Source: Parascedosporium putredinis
Taxonomy: Eukaryota; Ascomycota; Sordariomycetes; Microascales; Microascaceae
Reading direction: 5' to 3'
Length of the DNA stretch: 64,000 bases
Assembly (NCBI GenBank): GCA_949357655.1
Contig: CASHTG010000012.1
Coordinates: 248,001-312,000, forward strand
Shown in pieces: positions 45,904 through 58,900 of this stretch (the first letter of the stretch is position 1; every line of letters begins with the position of its first letter). Both the position numbers and the translations under genes were made by a program. Under the pieces are notes generated by a model. That model saw nothing but the letters and a program-made list of their open reading frames with translations. It ran no database searches and was not told where the DNA came from.

Positions 45904-47409
45904 TTAGAGGAGAGAGTCGAGGGTGGTGAAGACATTGAGGCATGCGGCAACAACCTCAAGCTGCAACTCCCGATCCTTGGCGCCGTTGATCTCCTGTAAT
46001 AAAAATAGTCAGCTTTGTTCCATTCTCTCCTACTTCGTCTTATCCGGCCCCGTCCTGTCCACTTCATATTTCCTGTACAGTCCCTCGACTCTTTGTTTTT
46101 CTGCAACACGTACCTCGGCTATAACGGTAGGCAAATTCGCGCCGACGCCGTTCCCAACCGCCTTCTTGCCAAAAGGCCACTGGCTGTAGTCGGCGAGAAG
46201 GTCGTCCGTCTGGGCAAAGGCCCTCTCACGAGCCTCGTGGCCAAGTGAGGAGAGGGCGTTTTCGAGGACGTTGGCAGCGTAGGCCGCGCATACCATGGCG
46301 ATGGTGCGGATATAACGAAACTCGAGGTTTTCGGGAAGGAATTGGTTTCCATTGATGACAACGGTGCGCTGTGTGAGGACGTTGCGGACACGGCGGCGGA
46401 GCTCCTCCTTGGCGCCACCGTCGGCAACGGGGTGGGTGGCCATATCGAAGAGGAGGAAGTTGCGCTTCTCGGTGCGCAGAATACCCTTGTCGACAAGGCC
46501 CTTGGCCAGACGTTCACGGACTTGCTTCAACTGGTAGCCGATCTTCATGAGGTTCCAGGTTTCGCCTAGAGAGTTCATGCATGTTAGTAAGTGTCGGGAG
46601 GAAAAAAAAAAAAAAGGGAAGGTGGGGAGGCTTTAAAGGGAGCCCAGAGGCCCCAGGCACGTCCAAGTATGGGCCATGCGTGAAAGCGGCGAGAGGAGAA
46701 ATGGGGAGATATGTACCGCTCAAAGGTCGATCCAAGCGCTGACGCTCATTTTCTCGCTAGTCTTCATAAGCTTCAGTGTCTCGTCAAGAAGGACCTCGCC
46801 AGTTGGGGTCTCGTCGATGACTTCGATTACACGATCGGGGAGAGGGAATCGTCGCCTGGAGGAGTCCTTCTGCATGCTGATTCGACCACGGAAGGCAAGC
46901 TCGAGGACAATGCATCCTCGCAGGGCGTAGGAGATATTATCGTTCCAGAAGGATAGGTATCCCTAGAACATGCACACAAAGATGTATCAGATTAGCCTAC
47001 GAAGGGTCAAGCAGTGCTGCTAACACAATTGACGCGCGAGCGCCAACCTTTTTCTATTCCCCCTGCCTTTCGGTAGAGGTGGGACAGCAAAAGAATGGCA
47101 AGACGCAGCAGTCGAACCTTGGGGGTGCTTCACTCAATCGGTATATATCCAACGTACCTGCTTATCCTTGAGCCCAAGGAGCAAGACCTCTTCCATCAGC
47201 GTGAGCTTGGGCTGCTTGCTCCTCTCGACGGTCTCGTTGATGTCGCGGGGGTCAAAGACAATCTTGTGGCCGTTCTCGCCACTTTCGTAACTCGTCTCCA
47301 GGACATTGTTGGAAGAGTTGGCTCGGGCAGCCGAAGGGGTGCTACCGCCCGCCTCGCCATCTCCACCGCCACCGGCACCGCGGCGCCGTGTTAGGCCAGA
47401 AGAAGACAT
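45904..47409 (-). CDS. VPS74: Vps74/GOLPH3, PI4P-binding Golgi protein
   Basis: GPP34-domain protein that binds PtdIns4P and retains glycosyltransferases in the Golgi. Exons on the minus strand: 47409-47158, 46962-46717, 46565-46114 and 45993-45904, giving about 346 residues. The start MSSSGLTRRRGAGG is the typical basic N-terminus. The GPP34 core follows: LTLMEEVLLLGLKDKQ, GYLSFWNDNISYALRG, VLELAFRGRI, ETWNLMKIGYQLKQVRERLA, KGLVDKGILRTEKRNFLLFD and the terminal VVAACLNVFTTLDSLL. One base is missing in exon 2 at the A run 46722-46724 (T on the coding strand). Without it a TGA interrupts IDLLSG and the splice phases disagree; with it they agree. GGA and Vps74 are both Golgi-trafficking genes but are far apart here. 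Confidence 0.93.
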
Positions 47410-49837
47410 TTGTGATGTGTGTGTGTGCGCGTGCAAGTAGAATCGAAAAAAAGAAAAGGCTGTGGGCGCGGGGAGCAACAGAGAGCTCTGGCTGCACTGA
47501 TATTTTTCCTTCCTTTATTAATTTATAGACTGGACGTGGCGAATGGGGCTTCGCGCACAACCAGCGATTCGGTGAGTCGAGAGAATTCTTGCGAGGATTA
47601 AGGGGCTGACGGGGAACTGGGAATTAGGGGGAAATCGCGGCTTGTTGAGGAGAAGGGAGTGGTGGCGGGCTGATGAGGCAAAAGAAGATGGCGAATCGAA
47701 ATGGGTGATGGGCAGGCCTGTCGAGAATCAATGCACCATCACAAAGGCGAAATGGTGACTTGGGAGTTCCTCTACTGGTGCCTCTCTGGCTCGGCTTCGA
47801 GTTGCGAATGGGCGAGATTGGATCGGTGTGTGTGTGTGCCTTGTGTGAGGTTCTCGTTTGACTGGAAGCTGTGGAGATGACCAGGCCACATGCGTGGAGT
47901 GCTTGGAAGCAGAGAAGGGGGCACTGTGGCTTAGAAGGGAGGAGCAAAAATGAGCACTCAAAGGGTAAGGGGTTCGGATTGGACAGACAACAGTGCGCAG
48001 ACAAGGTCAGATAAACAAAAAAATTATGTAGCGATTATCTTGGGAAAGCCCAGCCAATCTTTCTCCCCCACAGCAAAATGGATCGATTGTGACTGGAGTC
48101 AAAGCAGAATAGGACCTGACTTAGGAAAGCACAATAGACACAACAGAACATGAAGAAGTGGAGATCCACCCTCAAGGCCCCTCTTTCACATCTCAATCGG
48201 ATTGGCAGGAGCAATTGTCCCCTTGAATGTGTGACCTCCAACTCTATCACTATAAAGTCCAAGCCTAGATTAAACAACCTCGTCGAGCCGTGATTATTTT
48301 CTCTCTCGATACGAGCCCGCACAAGGGGCAGTGCAAGAAGTAGCCAGGCAGCAGGATATAACCCAAGTTGGTTGGAAACACAGCAGATTCAAAAGGAACC
48401 ATTGATGCCAATAGGACACCAGCCGATAATATTGCGGTGGAAAGAGTTATCGAAACACCGCAGAGAGCTACGAAGACGATATCAAACAAAAGGTTTCAAA
48501 TCAAGCAAGGCCTCTAGCGGCCAGTCCACAGCTGACTGTCAAAGCAGACCTTGACAAGATTGACGGCGAATATGTCTTGAGCCGGTCTCGAAACCTGACT
48601 ACACCATACAATCTTGTCAAGCCTCAAGTACAGGGCAGAAAGTATTCAGGTACAGTCAAGGGAAGCTTCTAATCTAGTTCACAGTATTGGGGTGGGTGGA
48701 GATGAGAGGCAAGATGATTTAGGAAAAGGGCTGGCCACAAATGCTCGCCAGAGCCCGATTGCTGGTTTCAAACATCAAGACAAAAGCCAGCTCCAAGTGT
48801 CCAGTCTCGCAATAGACTCGACTCAATGAAGTTTTATTCACTGTCTAAGACCAGGCCGGCAAAGGTGGAGCTGGTTGGTGCGTTGAGAAAGGCCTGACAG
48901 GTCGCGCAATTCTTGGCTCGTACTAAGCACAAGCCTAGCCAGGTCCGAGGCCAAACCTCAGCCCACAGTTGATAGTTCCTTTGCGCTGAGGCAGACCAGG
49001 ACTGATAAGCGCAGGGTTCAGGAACGTCGGGATCCTGTCAGGTCTCAGGAGCGAGCTCGAGAACCTCAACCCCAATGAAGATGGAATTAGCACCAAAGAA
49101 ACTGCTGGACGATAGCAGATCTTCGGAATGATGAATAATTCCTGACGCCAAAAATCAATCAATTGATCAATGGATACCGAGGTAGATGGATCTACAAAGT
49201 TTTAACGGATCTTTACAGGGATCAGTTGATTGATCCATTCCACTAATAACGATAATAGCGGAAATGTTCGATTGGGAGGAGAAGCATGCCTCGGAATAAC
49301 TCAATCTCCTTCGGGCGACTCTCCTTTCTTGGTGGCCTTCCGGACGCGAATTTGACAGCCTTTTAGCAGTCAGCCCGTGGGCCACACTAGTGAGGAAGGA
49401 CTCACAATCCAAAGTAATGTCTTTCCACGTGTACTAACCTCGCGCGATGTGACACCCAACGCAAGCATAAACGTCATCCCCAAACACAGTTACGGATCCA
49501 TCCATTAAATCAATCAATCTCGCTCTTCACGATAATAGTTGATGGCTACAAGCAGAATGGCAAGAAAGCAACCATGGTGTATCTATTACCGCTCTGCTTC
49601 CCGAGCCTGCGTCAAAAGTAGAAAGCAAAAAGAGAGCTCTCGAAAGATGGAACAGTTCATCAAGAACAAGAGATGACGCTTCTCTAAAGACATGGCCCGC
49701 TTTGTGGAAGGGGAAAAAACAAAGAGACGTATTGCCACCCACTCCTTTTCCTTTGTAAACACTAGATGGATGTAAAACATCAAGGAACCTCCCAGAACAG
49801 CGGAAAACGAAAAAGAAGAGAAGGGCAAAAAAAGAGT
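47410..49837. other. Gene-free interval of about 2.4 kb
   Basis: This lies upstream of Vps74 (-) and downstream of the decarboxylase (-). I found no ORF with recognisable content. The first 500 bases, with GT-rich blocks, are likely Vps74 promoter. Confidence 0.5.
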
Positions 49838-51524
49838 CTACGGCTTCCATACCTCCCGCCCAATCTCCTGGATGGCCTTGACGAGGCCCTCGACCGTACC
49901 GCTGAGCGTCTGCGTGTTGACCACCACCCTGAAGAAGCTACCTTTCTCTCCCGGCGCATAGTCGATCATGAAACCGCGCGCGACGAGGCGCTCGGCCACC
50001 GTCCTCGTCGTCCGCGTGTTGAGCTCGGCATCGTCAGACACCTGGCTCCCGGGAGCGTAGTAGAAGCACACCTGCAGACAAGGCGGCGGGTTGGAGGAGA
50101 CCAGGACCAGGTCGGCGCTGCGGTCCACGAGCCCGGCCATGTACGCCGCCATGTTGAAGGCGTGGTCGACCTGCTGCTCGAACCCCTGCGCGCCGTAGTA
50201 CGTCCACGCCAGCGCGAGCTTGACGGCGTCGCCGCGGCGCCCGCACTGGAGCGTCAGATCCGCCAGATCCCACGGCTCCTCCTCGCCCACTGAGTGGAAG
50301 AGGTAGCCGGCCGGTAGGCTGTTGGCCGCGTGGAACACCTTGATGTCCGGGGTCAGCAGAAACGAGCACGTCACGGGCACGCTCAGCATCTTGTGCGGGT
50401 TCACCGTGAGCGAATCGGCGAGGTGCGAGCCCACAAGCTTGCCCCTGTGCTTGTGCGACAAGATGGCCGGCCCGCCCCAGCTGCCGTCTACGTGCATCCA
50501 GAGGTTGAACTCCTTGCAAATTTCCGAGATGGCCTCGAGCGGGTCGTACGAGCCCAGCACCGTCGTCCCCGCCGTGGCATTGACGTATAGCGGCGTCTTT
50601 CCCCGCTCCTTGGCCTCGACCACGGCCTCCCGGAGCGCGGACGGGATCATGCACCCAAACTCGTCGACGGGGATGGCGATGACGTTGGAAGAGCCCATGC
50701 CGCAGGAGATGGCGCTCTTTTCTACCGAGTAGTGCCCGTGCACGCTGGTGAAGAGAGCAAAGTCGTGCTGGGCGTTGCCCACCACCTTGGTCTCTGGGTA
50801 CAGCGTGTTCCTCGCCACCACGAGCGATGTGAAGTTGGACGAGCTTCCGCCTTGGCAGACGACGCCGCCTGCCCGTGGGCCCGTGAATCCAAAGAGCCCG
50901 GCGAACTGCTTAGCGGTGAGCTTCTCTATGAGAGATAGCGCTGGTGATACCTGGTAAACATGGAGCTACAGAAGACAAGTAGGGTTCAGTACGCTTTGCT
51001 TCTCCCTCTTCTTCTTCGTCTGTCCCTCGCCGTAGTCTCCCACTTAGATCAAGGAATAACTTACGTTCGTATTCAAGACAGAGAGCAGCAAGTCCGCAAT
51101 GACACCAACCTACCCAACAGCAAACACTTTGTCAGTAACTTAGGCACTGTAGGGGGTACGCGCCAGCGGTAGTTCTCCGGGTATACTCGCGAACAAGGAA
51201 AAAAACGGCACTTACCGGCGTGTTGCTCGAATATAGCTTATCCATGAAACCTTGGTCCCACGTGTTGACGCTATACTTGAGAACCTTTTCGAACAGCTCC
51301 AGCGCCCCTTCTTTCCCACGGCCCTCATCCGGGAGCTGCAGCTTGAACTTGGCCACCAACGCCTCGGGAGCGTGCTCGTCCACGAGGGCATTTCTGACTT
51401 CCCCGGACGCCGTCGTGACCGTCGAGTTGCCCGTCGCCTTGAGTGGCGCCGCCTCATCGGCAGCCCGGACAAAGGGCACTATGAGGGCTTTGACCGCATC
51501 GATGAGCTGTTTATATTGGTTAGC
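49838..51524 (-). CDS. PLP-dependent group II decarboxylase (glutamate/cysteine-sulfinate type)
   Basis: Pyridoxal-phosphate decarboxylase of the GAD/CSAD group; the amino-acid substrate cannot be fixed from sequence. Traceable exons on the minus strand are 51524-51216, 51109-51065 and 50965-49838, all in phase and without frame breaks. The first begins ANQYKQLIDAVKALIVPFVR. Landmarks: TGPRAGGVVCQGGSSSNFTS, HGHYSVEKSAISCGMGSSNV, HVDGSWGGPAILS (Asp expected to pair with the PLP ring nitrogen), NPHKMLSVPVTCSFLL (PLP Lys codon at 50390-50392), and CGRRGDAVKLALAWTYYG. The length from the first traced codon, about 494 residues, fits the family. The 5' end is unresolved: just upstream, an in-frame TAG separates the first traced codon from an ATG. 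I suspect a further short coding exon joined at the AG ending at 51525. Confidence 0.85.
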
Positions 51525-53615
51525 CTAGCCCAATGTCATGAGTGCTTAGAATGGAAAGCTGGCTCGTGTCTTTTCTCTTTTTCGTCTCTTCTTCTCCTTT
51601 TTGGCGCTTATTGAAGAAAACGCAGGTTACACAATACAAAAGAAAAGGATAAAAAGAGGGAGGAGATGGAAGCCAAGAAAATGCATGGCGGAGAAAGCAA
51701 GACTCGTGATATGAGGTTACGTGGAATGGTGGGCTGGGTGTAGGACGGAGGGGTGTGGTGGATTTTGACTTGCATCTTCAACCTCGGCAGCCCTGTCGAG
51801 GGATTGATGGAGGTCTACCGACGGATTGGTCGCCCCGCCCATCTTTTGCTGCTCTTTCCTAGGGGTTCTGGCTTCTTTCTATTTTATATCCAAGCGAGGG
51901 ACCGTTCCGCCAATCTTGTTCCTTTTTTCTTCTTCTTTTGCGCCGCTGCCTATCGGAGACGAGACGGAACCGGGGAGGAAAGACGTTGGCAAGGACAAAG
52001 ACAAGAGCCCGAAGGGCAGAAGGAATCCTTAGCGGATAGAGAGGCAGCGGGTGATGACGAGGTCCAGGGATCGAGAAAAAGAATGAATGGATGGAAATCA
52101 AAAGAGATGCGCGCTTTTTTTTTTTTTTCTTTCTCAGAACTGGTTTCTTTGTACTTGTCTGTTTCTTGCCCTGTTCTTTTTGGCGTTGCTGGGTTTCGTT
52201 CTTTCTTATATAGATGCTCGTCTTTCCACCATGACTCTAGATACGCGGTACACTCCAGAATGGTTCGGCGACTTTTTTTTCTTGGGTGTTTAAATCTCTC
52301 TTTCAACGGAAAAAAAGGGACGGAAGACGGACGGGGAAAGACGACCCTCAAAGTACCCCCAGAAAAGGGCGGTAGTTCCCGTTTGAATTAATCTTTTTTT
52401 CCCCTTGGCCCATTTCTTCTCTTTTCTTGCCTCCATACTTTGTAATAGCCCCTCGTCGAGGATGGGGACAAGTAACCGAGCGGCAGCCGGTCATTGTGGT
52501 GGCTGCCTTTCTCCGGAGCCGGCGGAGGTTTTTCTTTCTTTTTTTTTTTTTTTTTAAATCCCTTTTCCTATTAACGTTTACCACCTCCCACTCTTCCACC
52601 ATCCCACCCAGCACGCACACAACGCACGCTAAAAGAAAAAAAAAAGAAATCTTCGCCGCCCCGACACACGGGGGTACAAGTGAGAGAGACCCAGGCGTTT
52701 CCTCTTTCGGGTGGTTTAGCGCCAAGGTTCGGAGTTGAAGAGGCACGGCGGGTGGTTCGCCATTGGCCAATGGGCAGCGGAGCTCCAAAGATTATTCTAT
52801 CCAGATCTGGGGTGACGTGATGGGGGTTCGCCCTAGAGTTCGGGATGTCTTGGCTGTCCTGCCGTAGGGCTTTTCGAGAAGGAACATTGAAACTGAGCAA
52901 CGGCTCGAGAAACTCTCATAAGTGGGTGATTGTGTGGCATCCCTTCCCCTCTCTTTCGCCTCCTCTTTCGACTTGCCCTAGAGTCAAGGTTAGAGTGAAC
53001 GAAAGACGAGAGAGCTCGGGTGAACCAACAAAGAACGTCAATGCTCTTCCACGAACTAAACCAAACCAGTCCTCTTCTACACATTTGGCTGGTGACTAAG
53101 CCGATGTCTTTCACAGGGGCCAGGATTTCAGCTTGCTAGGCTAGGGAAGGGATGCAGCTTCACAGCTTTCCAATCCGGGCTTGTGATGCGATTTGCTCCT
53201 CCGCGACTGATGGCTGGTGCCTCCTCTCTAAGGAACGTGCACTGATGCAGTAATAATAGAAAGCTGAGTACCGAGGTACGAGTGCCCAGGACGGCGTCTT
53301 GGAACAGGAGCCACTCGCGAGGAAAGTGCGTGCGTAGATGCCGCCAAATTAGCATGTCCCGTTCACGAATGAATGCAAACGCTTCGCAGCCCATGCACCC
53401 TAGCTTGCCCTGCATCTCGGTCTCGTAGCTGTGCAAAGGCCAATCCCGCTTGGGGAACCAAACATGTAAACCAGCGCGAGTCGACCAACGGCGGCGGGGC
53501 GAAACAGCCGGCGCGCACCATTTAAGGGGACTCCATCCCTAGCTGTTTCCTCGAGACAAAAAAAAAACAAACATTTCACCGAGACTATCATCCCTCTGAG
53601 GTGACGAGTCCGAAA
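51525..53615. other. Divergent promoter region of the decarboxylase and DUF4246 genes
   Basis: About 2.1 kb without a supported gene. It contains several T runs (a 14-T run at 52115-52128 and a 17-T run at 52539-52555) and Lys/Arg-rich shadow frames. The decarboxylase's missing first exon may lie in the first few hundred bases. Confidence 0.5.
52539..52555. repeat. Poly-T tract (17 T)
   Basis: A homopolymer run in the divergent promoter region. Its length should be treated as uncertain, given the homopolymer errors elsewhere in the window. Confidence 0.7.
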
Positions 53616-55930
53616 ATGGCCCACACCGCCTGTAAGCCTTCTCAAGCGGCCGCCGCCCGGCCCCGACATGCGTATCCCGGCTTAGGCCTGAACCTCTACC
53701 ATAGTCGCAGTCAGGAGCCCGGCACATACCCCATGGGCATCCACCAATTCTGCTACGGTGCTGCCACGTACCTGCTCCCTGTGCGCGAGCTAGCCATGCT
53801 CGCCGTGATGGATCTCCTCACAGACAAACCCGAGTGGCAGCGCAAGATATACGACGAGGCCATCGTGGACAAATGGCGGCGGGAGGCCTTGGCTATACCG
53901 GACGCGCTTTTCTTCGAGGAGATTGAACGAGCTACTGGTTGGATGGGCACTCGGGACCGCGAACCACCGACGGACTCCCGATCCCTTCGGCTGCTTGACT
54001 CGGATAGCTTTGACTATGTTAGTAGGCGAATCTTCTTCACGAATTAAATCTGAGTTGATCATTCCCCAACCAAGCTAACCTCACCCTCTCCCTCTCCCTG
54101 TCTCTGCCTAATAGTGCGTGGAAGAGCTTAGAGACAAGGCCGAGTTCACAAGAGCCACCGGACTCATCCCGACGCTCGATGCCTGTGCTTCCGTCATCAA
54201 ATCGGACACGGCGGTGGGCCCGGACCTCAAGAAAGCCCTTCGCGAGGCATTCTGCGATTTGATCAAAGACCAACAGCATGATCCAGACTACCACCCGAGC
54301 ACCAACGACATGGTCCAGGATCTTGTCCATCCATCACTATACCCGTTGGTTTTTGGTCGGACAAAGGTGATTCTCGACGAGGTTGTCGGCGTTGAGGATG
54401 CCATCAGCGCCTGGGCTGGCAAGGGCGAGACCATCCCGACACCCACGCCGGCCGGCCAAAGTCAGCTTGGCGGGGATGCCAGCAGTCATATCAACACTAG
54501 TGTCCCAAAAGAATGCTGGTCCACCAGATACCAGTGGTTGCCGGCGAATGTCGCCTTCACGCCCGAGGGAGGGGTCCGGTTCACCAGTTACATCAACAAC
54601 TTGCATCCGCTGAAGCATGTCAAGATATATCGCACAATCGAAAAGCTAATTGAAGCGTCCCTCCCTGCGTGGGACGCATGCCTTCCTCAATGCGCAATTT
54701 TCGAACCCTCCGGCCCTGGGATTCATTATCCTCGGTTCCCATACCCAGAGGACGCAAAGTAAGGACCAAACCTCTCTCTAATCCCCTCAGCTTGCTTGAA
54801 TATGGCCCGTTTTTGGCCAGTTTTTTCCAGTGTCTACTATTCTAGCCCCATTCACCCCCATCTTACTGCTTTGTTTGGTTTGCCTAGCCCGATCTGACAA
54901 ATTCGTGGCCATGCAGTGATGATAATATGGATAACTGGAAACCCGTGCTCAACGACATCCCCGGCCCGAGCCGATGGATGAAGATCAAGACGCGGATGAA
55001 TGGGCGCTGGAAAGACGGCACGAAAAGCTCTGGGAGGCGGCCCGATGGCCAGTTCATCCCCAGGTGCCCGAATACGAGCTCGTCGACTACAATGCTCCAG
55101 CTGGCACCACGCTACGAGAGCGCTTTCGCGAGGGCGGCCTTCAGATCATCGTCAAGATGGCCACGATCGAGCTAACGCCCGAGACTCCGCATTTCCCCGA
55201 GGGAGGTTGGCACGTGGAAGGCCAGATGAATGAGCACATTGTTGGGACAGCCATCTACTACCTAGATTCCGAAAATATCACCCCTAGTCACCTCAGCTTC
55301 AGGATGCAGACTGGCGAGGACCACAGAATGCTGCAGGACTGCGTTGAACAGGACCGGTACGGTTGGCTCGAGGTTGTGTATGGGACGGAACTCGGTGCCG
55401 ATAAAGGTGTTTGCCTCCAGTCCTACGGCAAGGTCGAGACCAAGGAGGGCCGGTTGTTGGCTTTCCCAAACGTCTTCCACCACCGAGTTTCTCCCTTCGA
55501 ACTGGCAGACAAGTCTAAGCCCGGTCACCGCCGCATTATCGCCCTCTGGCTCGTGGACCCGCTCACTCGCATCATTAGCACCGCCAACGTGCCTCCGCAA
55601 CAACGGGACTGGTGGCTAGATGACGCCTTAGCTACATCCGATGCCAACACCAAAAGCAGCCCGTATCCCCAGGGTAGATCAGCCGACAAGACGGGACAGA
55701 GGGGAACTGGTGGCGGTGTTCTAGCCGGCATCTTTGACCGTCCAGGTTTCAGCACCTTATCGCAAGAGCTGCTGGGATATATCCGTAGAGATCTCGATGA
55801 GCTTGAGTTACCAATGACCCTAGCAGAGGCAAGGGCTCATCGGCTGGAACTAATGGGCGAGCGGACAACGATCCAGCAGGGCGTTCAGAGAGAGTGGCAG
55901 CAATTAAGATATAATTTTTGTGAGCATTAA
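53616..55930 (+). CDS. DUF4246 protein, predicted 2OG-Fe(II) oxygenase-like fold
   Basis: Member of the fungal DUF4246 family; its biochemical function is not established. Exons: 53616-54017, 54115-54758 and 54917-55930, giving about 686 residues. Family landmarks: GLGLNLYHSRSQEPGTYPMG near the N-terminus, then LPANVAFTPEGG, FTSYINNLHP, and a C-terminal block with GGWHVEGQMNEHIVGTAIYY, followed by FPNVFHHRVSPFEL and HRRIIALWLVDP. The H-x-E pair in WHVEG together with a later His and Arg resembles the facial triad and 2-oxoglutarate-binding site of iron oxygenases (inference from motif spacing). One C is missing at 54965-54967; restoring it joins NDIPGP to the acidic stretch beginning MDEDQDADEWALE in one frame. 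The ATG at 53616 is preferred to a GTG five codons upstream. Confidence 0.88.
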
Positions 55931-58900
55931 TCTGTACGTCTTGGCTAGCCTTAGGCAGGCTGAATGTTTGACTCTCCCAGAATTCACGAGTTGAATGGTC
56001 TTCCTGATTGATGAGTGATGAGATTATCTCATTATATAGGGTTGAATCATCTCAAGCCTTAATGCTCCAAAAGATAAGATAAAAATCTTCTTCAGCATCT
56101 TGAGGTGGCATCCCTCGGTGCTCGTGAAGGACGAGGACAACGGAGAGCCGTGAACTTGGTGGGAGGAGTGGCGTTCATCCGCCAGCCAACTTGTTACACT
56201 AATGGCTATGCAGTAGACTTCTCTGTAAGAGGCGGGCTACACGGCGCCGTGTCTGGCCACGGTTTGGGCTATCACGCACTTAGCCTTCGGTTTTGGGGAA
56301 GGACTAGGCCCTTGGTACATCCCCGGTTGATAGCTGGGGTTGAGACCTTCAATCCTCGGTTGACTTCCCCGACCAGCCAACCCAGCACCATCCCTGGACG
56401 CCTTCGACCAGGTTCTCGCGTGCTGTTTTTGATTTGCGCTCGTTGTTCGCTGGCAAACGGCCAAATTGATGCTCCGAGCCTGATGTCCCCACACACATAC
56501 ACTACATAGTGTAATAGTCCAAGCCGAAACATTCACCTTTGTCCGCTCAAAAAAAAAAGAAGCGGAAGGGAAAAAAAGGGCTGAGTGAACATGGCCGTAG
56601 ACCACTTGCAGACGTGCACTAACAACACCTGAGGCACTCCATCAATAACAAGGGGCGCTAGCGTTTTCGCCTGGCATGACTTAATCGAGAATTGCCCTGT
56701 GCTAAACGCAGCTCAGCTCAGTGATAGCCGGAACATGCGCCATTGGCTCGCTGGACTCCTTCCAAAGCTGAACCGTAATACACTATGGTAGATTCATCGT
56801 GTTGAGCCCATTCAAGTATCAGGCTTAGGTCGTGTCTGCTGAAATTGCCAGGAATTATCGGGTCGTTGGGGGCCGCTAGTACAGGTACAAGTATTACAAG
56901 GAGTTGCGCAACCGCTGCCTCGGTAGGGCTGCCCGTTCTGAGATGGGGTTTTTGCTTGTATTAATTTGGGTAGCAAGGGTAGTCCGTCGACGAGGAACTT
57001 GATGGACATTGAAGTTCTGCCACGCCCGGAGGACTGATTCAAGGCCAAGTGTGTCAATCGCCCACGCTCTCGACTGTTGGCCAATTACTCGTGCTTTCAA
57101 CTGTTGATGGATTCATGCATGTGATAAGAGTTGGCTGCAGGACACGCGATGCGGTGTGCCAAAACTCCCCACGCATGGCAGGGACACGATGGTACCATGC
57201 TGCTTAAAAATGTGGCAGATAGGCGGGGACTGACTAATAAGAGGCGAGCAGAGTGATTGATCAATTCCGCTTGCTCGTCCCTGATCCGAGGATCATTAGC
57301 CCGCCCTGGTACATGTGGTGTGAGGGAGAAGTGAGGCGATTCTCCCCTCTTGCTCAGATCCATCATCCAATATCTGCTGTCACCGAGGCGGAGGTATTAA
57401 ACCATTGCGGGCCAGGCACCCTGCATTAGTTGGGTTGGAGTGCTTGCTGTTGGTGCCGAGGATTTGAAGTTGCTAGTCGCGAGGTGACGAAGCTTGATTA
57501 GCTCTACATGGACAAGCAGGATGGATGTTGGCTGGCCCTTGGTCAACGACCTCCAGCGACCCTCCACTGGGACCAAGTCGGGCAGGCAAGGACGAAGACG
57601 GCCATTACTCCGCGCGATGACGGAAGCAGGCAGACCATGACTGACCTAACTTGGGTCCGACTGGGGTCCCATGGGAGTAGATTTGTGAGAATTCTAGGTT
57701 CCTTTTGTGATATATTATCCATCTCCTTCAGGGGAGGTGCTCAGCCGAATGGCAACTTTGCCTATTCGTCTACTCCACCATGGTTAGGCCGACAGTTGGT
57801 CTGTGATGTTGACCAGCCCGCACCTTTCCGCCATCCTTTTTTCTTTTCTCCAGGCGTGGCAAGGGGCGGAAGAGGGACACAACAAGAGGAAGCATTGGGG
57901 AGTGGAGCCGATCTGGGAATACACGGGAGCAGGTTCTCGTCATCTCCTGTCGTGGTGCAGTGGCAGAGTGGCACCTCGCGGACTCAAGGATGATGTGAAC
58001 AGGGGAAATGAGCTTCTCGCCGTCACTTTAAGAGGCAAGCACACACATGTTTGGATGTGACGTGCGGGTACCGTTGCATCTGGCTGGCTTGGCCTCGTCC
58101 ATTGCCATGCACCCTGCCATGCGAGCGAGAACTCAAAGTTTTGTTTGATAAGATGAATGATGTTTTGTGGGCTATTTCCCTGTTGCTTGTTGGCGAGTCT
58201 TGCGGTGTCAGAGCTTGCCTACTTGCCTCCCAAGCTTCTTGTGACGCATTTCGCTCTTCACTATTCGCTCCTCGCTCTTCGTTCTTCGCTACTCTTGCTT
58301 TTGATAGCCTAGGGCTCCTTCCTTGTTTTTATGCTGTAGCTTAGTCTCCACCTCTCGGCGGCGACTGCCTTGGCCACTTCTCTCCGACTTTTTGTTCGCT
58401 CCTTCTCTTTTTGTTTTTGGTCCATCGGGCCGTTACCCTCGCACTGACAGAGGCGGCTTATGTTTTTGGGGTGGGAAGCTGCCGGCAGAGCAAGTCGGTG
58501 CTGGTTTCGTGGCTGACGAGCTTTTCCCCCAGAGCAACAACGGCAAAGACTCGCCAACGGGGGCGAAGGGTGCTGCCCCCAGCCTGCCGCTTGGACCATC
58601 ACGACCACCCAGACAGACCCCATGCTAAACCAGAAATGGCCAGAACGGCAAGAGGAGGGCCCTTTCGACGACCAGGGGACCAACCTGTGCCATTGGCGAG
58701 CTCCCCCGGCTCAATCAAAGGGGAACGATGAACAAAGAACCAATCGAGCGGATGCAGTACAGAGGCTATCTTTCCGTCCATGTCCAGGAAGAGGGCCATT
58801 TTCGATCCTTCTCGCCGGTCCCTGCATTCCTCTGAATGCGACCCTCTTGTGACCTTGGCTTCCCATCTCGAACTTGTGCCTCGAATTCCCATTTCACCTC

